From Phoronis australis (lineage: Eukaryota; Phoronida; Phoronidae), in NCBI GenBank assembly GCA_002633005.1, contig NMRA01000491.1, positions 68,111 through 117,228 of the forward strand: 49,118 nucleotides of DNA, given 5' to 3'. The notes under the pieces were generated by a model. It was not told the DNA's origin and made no database searches. It worked only from the letters and a program-made list of their open reading frames with translations. Position numbers and translations under genes: made by a program. Positions 29,401 through 41,400 of the stretch are shown piece after piece (the stretch's first letter is position 1; every line of letters begins with the position of its first letter).

Positions 29401-32400
29401 AGGGATCCACAAATAACGGAAGCTTTCCTACGCTCCGACAATGCCAATTGTTACCATTCAGCCGCCCTTCTGATTCATTTGTTCTACATATCTGGTAACA
29501 CCGGCATCTCCATTCTGCGCTACGACTTCAGTGAAAGTCAGAAGGGAAAAGACATCTGTGACAGGAAAATCGCACCCTTGAAGGCCCATGCCAAGTACTT
29601 CGTCAATGAAGGCAACAACGTTCAAAATGCAGTCGACCTGAAACATGCGCTAGAGTCTAGAGGAGATGTCAAAGGCTGTTAGGTGTCGTCCTGTAGTGTG
29701 AATGCCCCAAAGGTCCTCCCCAAGCACAGTATCCCAGGGATAAGTTTGCTGACAAACTTTGAGTATTCCGCAGATGGCATTCGAGCATGGAAGGCCCATA
29801 GAGTAGGGGAGGGAAAACTTGTCATCAACAAGTCATGTAAACTGTTGCCTCTGAAAAGTCTTGACCTTGCAACACTCGAGTGTTTTACAACTCCAAGGGT
29901 TGAGTCGGGGCTGGTATCCCGTGAACGTCATACGAAGTTCACATGCACACACTATGGGTGCTCGAAATCTTTTCCTACAGATGCTGAGCTAAGTGAGCAC
30001 TTGGATGTTGGTGCTCATTCATCATCCCTCCAGAACGAGACTCAGTTCGACCACATTTCAAGACAATCCGAGATTTTATCCACTACCACAGCTGTATCAT
30101 CACCTGAGTTGTCCCCCGTTTACGTTATTGATCAAGTCGCCGCAGGATAGGGCCCTGAAAAGTACTAGAAAAGCGGTCCGCTTCTCTGAGAAGGTAAAGA
30201 TTTAACCCAGTGATATATTTTCTGAAGGTGAACAGTCAGGCAGAAAACAACAGCCAGCTGAGGCTGTGAAAAGATGATGCGAGAAGCCAGGAATAAGCAA
30301 AGAAAAGTTTTTTCCTCTGAAGAGTGGCTGTCGGAGTAGCAGATTGCTGGATTTTTTCCCGTATGGTTGTCGCGTTTCGAATCGGAAATATTCAGAATAT
30401 TGAAGATGCTGATGCTGCTGCTGCCCACGAGTTTGCCTCAATGAATGAGTTGGAGCTTGAAGTCATGAATGAGTTATCATCATAAACCGAGGAAATTATG
30501 AACATGTTTTAGTTGTTGTCTATTCTTACGATATTGTTGTGGTCATCATTATCGTAGCTAGGGGACTGGGGCCCACCCTGGGCGAAATTGGAAAAAAATG
30601 GAATATGACGCGAGTTAGGGGCTTCCATGGGGGAGAGATTTGAGTGGTGGCCGTTTGGGGAAAATAATCCAAGCCACTGATGGTCAACATTGAAATCTTC
30701 TGTCACTTTTTACTAGCGTTTTTTGTTTTATGTTCAGTTTGAGACTGGTAAAGCATACTTTTTACATGATTGATTCTCTTGAAACTACTGAGATTTTTAA
30801 AGGAGTGATTATCTAGTTTTGAGAAACGTTTATCTTAGACATGTGTACTGAGCAAAATAAAAAGACTTTGTGTTTCAGTAGCTCTTGTTTTCTTCAAACA
30901 AAATACAGTTTTTTGAAGTGTTGTGTAGAAATGCATCATACACTAAACCTAGCATACCTACAAGAAACTGTGCTTTTGAGTCCGCCGCATGAACGGAATT
31001 TACATATTGTGAAACTTTTAGCTGGTAAGTCGCAACAACACCCAATTGCTTAAATACTGGTTTGGAAAGCCGGTTTCTTGGATATCACTGAAACTATTAT
31101 GTTTTCAATCGTAAATATCCGTACCTGTTATTTTTCTGAAATTGCAAATTCCACTGGCGCACTGCCACCATGCTCGGTCGCTTTTGTGTAGTACAAGAAG
31201 CATTGCGTGACACTTTGTATGTCCAATAACACGACACTTCTGCTCGTATCCACCGTCCTCTTTTCAAGTGTGATCTCGAAGATCTTGATTAGTTTTAGTA
31301 TGAACTTTGCTAATAGTTTTAGAGGACTTTTTCATGCGCATATACAGGGATTTGACCAGGAGGTCTGAAAATGGACCAGCATGCACTGCAGGCAGTGCGT
31401 GGGATTCTTAGTCAGTTACGGTGTTTGAAAACTGGCCAAGCAATGGGTAATGGGCACCCTTAATAAGAATAAAACCTGCTTCTCTGAAGTATGAGATGGT
31501 GATGGGGTTGTATTATTAACTCATAAGTACATTAAAATTGACTTTTTTGATTTCTGTAATCCTATAACAAATTTTTATTTTTGCACCAGCAAAACTGAAA
31601 ATCCGCGAAGAAAAAATCTCTCATACAGCTTCCCATGATCTCCTTCGTCACTAATGTACCAAAACGAATGATATTTGTTCTATTTGGCATTTTGGTCGAT
31701 AGATAATTGCACAATCGAGTAGCGCCTCCTAGAGTCTTTTAATCAAGCTGACAGTCACAGATTGACAGAAAAGTGTGTAAGTGAGTTATGTAAAAAACTG
31801 ACTGCACAAAAACTATGAAAGAGACAAGATTTTTTAATCTTGCGTTGGGCTGAACAAAGACAGCAGTAACAGATGGAAGTAAACTCATGTTCCAAAAAAA
31901 TCCGATATAGATTTCGGAGAGTGATAAAGATGCGTAAAAATGGCCTTAATAATAAGCAGTGAAAATGACATTTTTGTAGGCTAAAATGGGAGGACATAAA
32001 AAATCAAAAAATACATCCGAACTAGTTTTTCTTGTACGTTATTCTTTCTTCTTTCTGCTATATAGTTATTTTTTTATAGCGTGAAGCGATGATGTGTTGT
32101 TGCTGACAAAAAGTCTCCTACTTCCAAGTACTATTAATGCTATTTTTCGGAAAAAGTACAAAGTGGTCGTAAAAAGGGTTAAAAAAACTCGGAAACTCTT
32201 AAAAATTCAGGCTCAGGTTTCTTTTGACAAGGCCAGCTGATATGCTAAGTTTCAAAAAAATTGGTGATTTTGCATATATAGCCCACCATCTGGTTTTTAT
32301 ATGGAATTGCTCTTAACTAGCCAGGCTAATGATGTCAAACCCACAACTGTAACATTTTGCTAATGATCAGTAATCTTTTTTGCCACATCCCTCACACGAT

Positions 32401-35400
32401 GCTTATGACAATGCAGCAACAGCAACCTGATAATTTGAAGTATAAAGAGCATTGCATAAGCTTGATCGATAAGGTGTGACAGTTGATGATGGTAAAAGGT
32501 AGAAGGACGATGTGCTGAATGGTGTTTGACTGTCAGGAAACATGGATGTGCGCAGTGAGTTTGTTAATTAGACGTCAATAATACTTCCTTAATAACCATG
32601 ATGGACAGGTGGCGATATGACTATTGAGGTATATAATTACAACAGCCACACAATACAGCCACAGACGAATGACACTAGAGCACAGTGACACTACCAGAAT
32701 GTGTAACGCAACATACATGCCCGACTCACTTAGCGCCAATAACTCCTGCGCGTTGAGTAGTCAATCGCTGCTTCGTGATATCAACTATCAAATTTTCATC
32801 ATCATTCTTTCGACCTTCTCCATTCTTGGCGTAGCCACCAATTCCGTTGTCATGGCGATCTATGTGCCCAAGGTTCTGCGCTTTGTACACAATGCCACCA
32901 ACTACTTCATTCTCCATCTGACCTTCATTGACTTGACCGTGAGTAGTCTTTCCATGCCGTTCATCATCTTCTATGAACTCCACATGGTGCGCAACATGCG
33001 ACTGTGTCAACTCCTACAGTACATCACGCACACGACTTCCTTTTGTTCCGTGCTGACGTTCGGCGCCATTGCCATCGACAGATACCTGGCTACTTGCAAG
33101 GCGCACAAGTACAAGATTCACTTCCAGCGGAAGGCAAAGCACATCACAGCCGCCATCCTCATTGTGTCCCTTGTCTGTTCCGTGCCAGCCATCTTTAAAC
33201 AGAGACAATTCCCAGATGGCAAGACACAATATTGCTTTGTTGACGAGAACTTACGAATAACCAAACTTTTCAGTATTTTCACAGCAGTTGTCTTCTGGTG
33301 CGTTATCGCCACAGCCCTCTTCCTCTACATGCTTGTCTTCTACACGATTATTTGCATAAGAAGGCGAAGAAGTCGAGAAGTGGGCATGCTGGGCTTACAA
33401 CAACAACTCGGGCCAACGAGAGACAGGAGACATGAGGTAAGTTGAACCTTACTCCCAACAGCAACTGTTGACTTTCAAACATCACTGAAGGGGGATGCTC
33501 TACCCAAAAACTGTAACACAACCTGAAGTTTGTCATGTTATCAATTTCAGCTGTACATAAGAGTTCAGAACACTTGAAGACATGGGTCACTTGACAGCTT
33601 ACACCTTTATACAACTGGTTATAAAAATGTGCAAAGCGGTATTTTTAATTGTTGCTGCGCTGATAAAGACTAAGATTTTTAAATTATAACAAAATTCACT
33701 TTCAGAGCTTCAGAAACAGATAATATTATGTAGTTTGTCAGTCAACAGATAAAATTATAGACAAGTTCCAATTTTAAAAAGGGAATTTCCACTGACTTCC
33801 TTTTTGTTTGCTCAAATTTTTGCTTTAAAGTAAAATGCAAAAACTTTTATTGCATTTCAGTCTTAGGTTGCACAACGTGCAGACATTTCTGCATTGACTG
33901 TACATAAATGAAATAAAATGCAACAAGTACCTTTCCAACTTTCTAACAAAATACGCAGAAAGTTGTGCATTGGCTGTGCATACATGATCCGTTTGAAATT
34001 TCATTCATTCAGTACCTTCTCTAATTTCTGTGCATTCTTCAGCAGTGGAGAACGAGCAGAAATTTCTGTGTAGAAATTTCTGCACATGTTTATCATACAC
34101 ACAGAGCAAATCTGTGCCATCTACGGATGACGAGATTTCCTGCAGTCATTCTAGCCTGTTGACAAACAAAATGAAGTACAGTAAACTAACGATAAATAAG
34201 AATTTGTTATTTAGTGAATACATGGTTCATACCAACCTTTGACAAAGGAATTCAAGGACTTTTCAAGCAGAAGGGGGGGGGGAGTTCAAGGCATATTCAT
34301 GGCCATTTTGGTACAGCTTTGTGNTGCATTCTTCAGCAGTGGAGAACGAGCAGAAATTTCTGTGTAGAAATTTCTGCACATGTTTATCATACACACAGAG
34401 CAAATCTGTGCCATCTACGGATGACGACATTTCCTGCAGTCATTCTAGCCTGTTGACAAACAAAATGAAGTACAGTAAACTAACGATAAATAAGAATTTG
34501 TTATTTAGTGAATACATGGTTCATACCAACCTTTGACAAAGGAATTCAAGGACTTTTCAAGCAGAAGGGGGGGGGAGTTCAAGGCATATTCATGGCCATT
34601 TTGGTACAGCTTTGTGAGCATAGCCCCTGCGAAAAATCTTTAAAAAGAGGGAACCAAATTTGCAATATTTGATTTATACCTGTTGTCAATTAATTTACTG
34701 CATCAAGAAAAAGGTTGCTGTTCATTATTTTTTAAATAATGTTTTTGCAACTGCTACAATAAAACATTAAAATATCATACACCTGATCATTACAGCGAAG
34801 CCTGGTCCAAAACAGTAAGTCAGCACAGAGTCAGAGACAGCGTGGATCTGCATTCTCACCACAATTGTCATTGAATTCAACGGCTACAACAAAGGCAAAG
34901 TTTCAATGTCGACAGCAAGAAACACATGACTATCAACTGGACATGCACGCCTCCATGCCAACAGAAAAAGTCCATACTTCCTGTCAGGGAAATGAAAAAC
35001 TGACAGGAAAACAAACACCTACCTCATGTGATGAGCTGGACACACAGGGGGATAGACCTGTATTGAACCATGAACAGGTCACCACACAGGGGCACAGGAG
35101 AGCTGTATTGCGTCTTGAACAAGTCACCGAGCAGGAGCATAGGAGTCTTGTATTGAGCCGTGAACAGGTCACCACGGAAGGGCACAGAAGTCCTGTAATG
35201 AGCCCTGAAGTGGTCACTGAGCAGGGCCACAGAAGTCATGTATTGCGCCATAAACAGGTCACTACACAGGGGCACAAGAGTCCTACAATGAGTCATGAAC
35301 AGGTCACCTGGCAGGGGCGCAGGAGTCCTGTAGTGAGCCGTGAACAGGTCCTCGACCAGGGGCACAGAAGTCTTGTATGGAGTCGTGATCATGTCACCTT

Positions 35401-38400
35401 GCAGGGACACTGGAGTCCTGTAATGAGCCATGAAAAGGTCACTGAGCAGGGACACTGGAGTCCTGTAATGAGCCATGAAAAGGTCACCGAGCAGGGGTAT
35501 AGGAGTCCTGTATTGACCCGTGAACAGGTCACCACGCAGGGGCATAGGAGTCTTGTATTGAGCCGTGGACACGTCACCAGGCAGGGGCACAGGATTTCTG
35601 TAGTGAGCCATGAACAGGTTACCGAGCAGGGGCACAAGAGTCTTGTACGGAGCTGTGATCATGTCACCACACAGGGGCACAGGAGTCCGGTACTGAACGA
35701 TGAACAGCCCAAAAGAAGCAGGGGACGCACTAGACTGGGAGACGATATTATTCAGAGTTTTGAGAAATGTGAAAACAAAGCAACTGCAAAAGAGGAGTCC
35801 TCAAATGATACCTGTCCAGGTGAACGAATGAAAAGGGTAAGATTTTTTCAGATTGCTGCAGATGCGAATGATGAGAAACAGGAAACTAGTAGATCTGCAG
35901 TGCCGTACCGCCATCTACCAGGTCTGTTGAAAACAGCTACCATGTTATTCGGAGTGACGGCAGTGTTCGTTCTGTCATGGCTGCCGTACGGATTGGAAAC
36001 TCTACACATCATACCATACTACCCGGTGATAGGGTATCTGTTCTTTGTCAATAACTGTACGAATGTGTTTGTGTTCACGGCCACCAGGAGTTCCTTCAGG
36101 AACGAACTAAGGAAATTGTTGCAGAACAAGTGCACCAACTTTTAGTCCATGAACAAGAAAATCCTACGCAGGACAACAAATGGTGATCTTTTCTGCACAG
36201 ATGCCAATCCAGAAAGGGGGTCGAGGGGTCTGGATAAACAAATGTTCCACCGCACGTATACTACTCTTATGGAGGAATGTGGAGATCCCTCTGGTTATAA
36301 TCCTGGATCCGTCAGAACTATAATCACATTCACTTAAATTCACTCTATTTTGTAACATGTGAATATGACTTTTGAACAATGTTTATTGAAAAGAAGAACA
36401 AAATATGCCTCGAGTTTCTGTTCCTTTCAACTCGGTTTAACAGGTTTTTGACAGTCTCGAGAAACATTGCGTAGCAGCATTGAACATCAACACACAATCT
36501 GTCCTTACAATCTGTCCTTGGGAAATTTAACAGATATGACAACACTTGAAGTAAGCTACTAGTTAAAATCTTAGCAGTACCTGGATAAAAAACCACAGCA
36601 GGGTCAAGCAGTTTGAATCACGTACATATATGACATATCAAACTACGGCTGACTTCATTCAACAGAAAAGAGTGAAATATTTCATACATTCGGAAAAATA
36701 TGTGATAAATGGGGCTATTCCGAAAATTTACATTAACTAAAGGGTGCGTGTGTACTAGTGGTGATAGATTAAGCTGCCTCAATTTCGTGAGCCCTTTAAC
36801 CCTTATCCTGCTGAGCCTCTATTCAGACTACTTTCCCTGTGTGCTGAGCTAAGTAGGTCACCACTACTGCTTTACACTAAGCTGTTGCGGAGGTCACCTA
36901 GACAAATGACCTAACAATTTTAAATTGGAAATTTGAAGGGGAAATATTAAATTAACAGAAAAGAAGTCAATACAAAACTTGTGCAGAATTTAATGGAGAA
37001 TTTCACCATATATAAGTCTTTATCATAGCCTTGGTGAAAGTAAACTGATCCACTGTCATCCTCTCCCGTATGGCTCCAGCCATATAATGAAACTATGTGT
37101 CTACACTTACATAAACCTGCCAATATCTCCCAAACTAGTAATCACAGCCATATGGTTTAAATTGGAGAACAGTAGAGGAAGTTGTGAAGTATGGAATGCT
37201 CATGGTCACATATCAAAACAACATTCCAGGGCTCTTACAATTTCTGAATGAAAATCACAAGTGTCCTGGGGTGAGTGCACTCTCCTAGGGCAGCCCAGCT
37301 GTAACTTATTATAGTCGATTGTGTACACCCAACGCATTTTAATAGGATAATTGGCATGTCCGAAGGATAAGGGTTAAATACATGGTGAAATGGCTTGCAG
37401 CAGAGCCAACTGAATCTGAGATTGCATGAAAAGGGTTCTTCTATGAGAGGAAGTAAGCACGACCTTATACAAAGGTAAGGTTTGTGATGATTTTAATGAT
37501 TATTCCATGTTTATTCTACTGATGCCTGTTAACTGAGGTACTCGCTGATGTCCACTTCCAATAATTTCTAACAGGTTTATCAATGACAGTTACATCAATC
37601 AATGCTGAATGTTTATGCTGTCAACTCAATATTGGTTAGTGAATTAAGATTACAATCCAAGCCCAATGGCAAAGGGTATGTGACAAATATCCATTGGCAT
37701 TAGACTACTTGTTTACTCCCTATCTTATGTCTTCCTGAAATCTATTACACATTGAAATGGAAATCTATCATGTCTGTTTTCAGTTCAACTTTGGTTTTTA
37801 GGTTTGAGGGCTTGTACTGTGCAGGGGAGATATGCATTGCTTCTGCACCGCCCCTGAATGGACAAAAATTGGTTTTAAGCAGTTGACTGCAGCTAACCAG
37901 CAAGATCTTCCCAGAGCAGATCTGCTGTCAAAGCCTACTTTCTATATTGGAGACAATGAACAAAGCCTTTGAAAAGGGACAGCTATTTTTAAAGAAAGGT
38001 ATGTAAGTCATTTTGTTAATTTACTCATTCAGGTCCTTAGCAGGGGTTGGCATAGGGGGTTGGGGTTGTAAAATTTGGTGCAACTGAATGTGTGGAAATA
38101 ACAGGTAATAGTATCTGAGCGAAAGAGCATGGTGAGGTAATTCTTAACCTTCATGAAGTTCCTTCAAGTTTATTTCATGAAACTGTTTTCCAATCAATTG
38201 TAAACCCATCAAAATATATTACATTTTCTGAATTCTCAATGACTGAATACTCTTAACTCATGCCTTGAAATGTTGCTAGTCGTTTATAAATTCAAATGAT
38301 TGCCATTTTTTGTGAAAATTGCATTTTTGATGGTGCCTTATGATTTGTAATTACTCTTTAACAACAGAGAGATTATCTATAAATTTTTAAATGACCCAAG

Positions 38401-41400
38401 TCTTCATATCTTCTATTGGAAGAAAAATAAAAAGTCTGAGAAACTGTTCCCTCAGTCTTAAACCAGAAGTATGCTTGACAGACCCATGAATCTGTAATCG
38501 GAGTTTAAAATTGCTGAAAATATCAAACATAAAAAGGCTTGAAAATGGGTAACAAAGGTTTGAAGTTGTCCCAAATAACTTGCATATTTTGCGGACAAGT
38601 GACGTATTTAAAGAATTGTTATGGCTACAAATGAAAAGTAGACACAGTTTTATACAATACTTATTATATACACCCTTGCTTCCTAGAAATAGTAATTAAT
38701 ATTTAATTTTGTGTGAAATTGTAGAGCAGTCACCATATCATATTTTTGAAAAACAGGGGTAGCATTTTTGACCCAACCTGGAGTATTTAATTATTCATAT
38801 TTCGATATTTGTTCTAGGTTCATTGACATTTTAAGACCATTTCAAGCCGCAACATTGACAAGCTTTGTTACTCCTTTCTCTTCCCATAGCATTTCCACAC
38901 ACAAGCAGTGCTGCATGGCACAATGTACAAATCAGTGGCCCTGGAGACATGTGAATCGCAGTACTAAGTTACCACAGACAATGTGCCGGTGGATTGTTTG
39001 TGCTTGAAGAGGAACTATATCTGACTGCTACACACGACAGCCTCGTTGGTGAGGATGCCCTTTCATAGGCAATGAGTCATGTGTGGACAACAGCTTATTT
39101 CCTTTCCTGGAAGAAACACGAGGGACTGAAGCTAAAGAAGACCTAGTGACACTCTGGTCTAGTTCAGGGTCAAATTTTGGGTACAAAACGAGTCAAGTGA
39201 TATACTGTTGTGTTTACCTTCAAGGATCTAATTGTGGATGTTATTGAGGTTGAAAGAGGTAACATGAAGGAAAGCCACGTGCCGAAACTGGACCTTTATA
39301 CAAGCGCTTCTATAGGTCATTGAAACTAGATCCCAGCGAAATGAAAACCAAAAGCATCTGGTATAAATACCTGTCCTATCTCACTGAGTGATGTTAACTT
39401 CTCCTTTCAGAAGGAAGGCTTTATACTAATGGTAAAAACTTTTCAATTTGGTACACATTATGGGTAAATGACATTCATTGACTGCATCGATTGTCTTATT
39501 GTCAGTAGAAAGCCCATTAATGTTACACTTTGATGATCCAACAAATTTTTCATCAACAGGCAAGTTTGTCACTAATTATTGAAACCACAATATTTCAGTT
39601 TTAAAGCCCCATACAGTGCAGTTGTGCTTATTCTTTATAAAGCTGAAATGATTACCGATTACGCTTGTGAATTGTCATTTTCCTGTTGACCTCTACAAAT
39701 GTGCAGTGATCAAAATGAAGTATTCCCTTTGCTTGCATTTGATTTCTTTGTGTGTGTAATTTATTTTTAGAGCTTTCTTAAGAAGGCGTTTGAACAATTT
39801 TAAGTTTTGTGTTAACTTGTCTACAACAAAAGTTCCACATGCAAGAAAAGTATGTTTTCAATGGTAGCTAGCTGGATAAGAATCTGCTATGCAAGATTCG
39901 AGAATAAACAATTCTCAGTATATTTAAAAACAAAATGGCAAACTGAACAACCACATACATATAAAGAAACAACATTGTTAAAAACATTTGTAATTTTCCC
40001 AATGCAACGGAGTCCATAATCAGGCATATCAAGGGCTGACTCTCTGAATTAGGTTCAATTCCCTCAGGTTATTGTTGAAGGATTGCTTTTCACTTAGTCC
40101 AAAGGTAAAATAGATGGTCAGGCGGCTGGTATCAGTCGTTTTCTCTCACCTGTAACAGAATAGTCAGAGAAATATTAGCAAATTATAAAAGAAAACACAA
40201 GACAAGACTACCTTTGTAAGGCAGAACATACTTGATGTTTCATCTTCACTTTTATATGTAGAAACTAATAATCTTTGTACCCAAATCTTATTTAAGATCT
40301 TAATTAAAATTTGTGAAACAGGCTAAAAGTGATTTAACAAATGAATGTGTATTTTCATGACACCTAAAATGTGTTCCTGATCTCAACAAATAAAATTCAT
40401 TTTAGGTGTCAATTTTTATTCCAATGCAATGTTACGACATATACTTAATAGCTCATTCATGTTAATTTGGTAACTAATCTGGTAGTCCTGGGGGTCGGGT
40501 TGCCATAAAATAAGGAAACGCACCCATCTAGAGAATTTTATTGGACACAGCATAGTTTTGAAGAGAAACTGCTGTGAAAAAGTCACCCTTGACTTCTGAG
40601 CGTCACGTACCATACACCTCTTATATTGGGCGCACTCCCACTCAGGACAGTGTGAATATGTGCGGCTATCCTACCATCCGCATCCCGGATGAGTTTCTGA
40701 AAAGGGACACTTAGTTCCACTGAATGAACCCGTTATTCAGTGGGGTAACTGGTGGGGATAGCATCACCGAACGATGTCGATAGAAACTGGTTGCTAAATA
40801 CTTACTAAGTAACGTTATGTAGTCTCTCAATGGAAATGCATAGAGCATACAGTGAGGCTTCGACATCCACACACTTTCTGTCAGTTGGTTGACCCTTTTG
40901 ACCGCAATTCTCCATGCCTGTAGTAACCTTAGGTCTTTTGGGAATTTGTGACCACCTGTCGAAGACTTGTACCAGGGAAAATAGCAGTAATAAGGCTTAG
41001 CGCGACGAGATATTTTGGTATTAATTGCATCTTTTTACCAGCTGTTTACCTGCTGACAGCGACTCATGCGCAATTCAATCACCACTAGTACAGCAACGAC
41101 ACTGCAAAGAGAATTCTCCGAATAGCCCCATTAGTTCTGTTTTCAACAGATTGCTACAGAACAATTAGACCACTGACAGTGACAGTACAAACAAGAACAA
41201 CGCTCCCTGCACCCACCAATGCACCACAAGCCGTGTGCTTCCAGGGTTGCTCATTTGTTTCACAAAAATATCCACTAGATGGCGGAAAATCATCCAGTCC
41301 ATCTGAGAACGGGAAAATGCCATCGCTTCTTTAATAGAAAGCTATTTACCAAATTTCATAAAAATCTCTCAAGGAACTTCAGAGAACAGGGCTCAACATT

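Noticed and set aside
32726-33614. Minus-strand and alternative-frame open frames over GPCR exon 1
   Set aside because: Shadows of the receptor coding sequence.
40020-40160. A possible extra ITPR exon with a tttacag-like acceptor context on the minus strand
   Set aside because: Its frames do not match ITPR, and exons c and d already join seamlessly by homology and phase.
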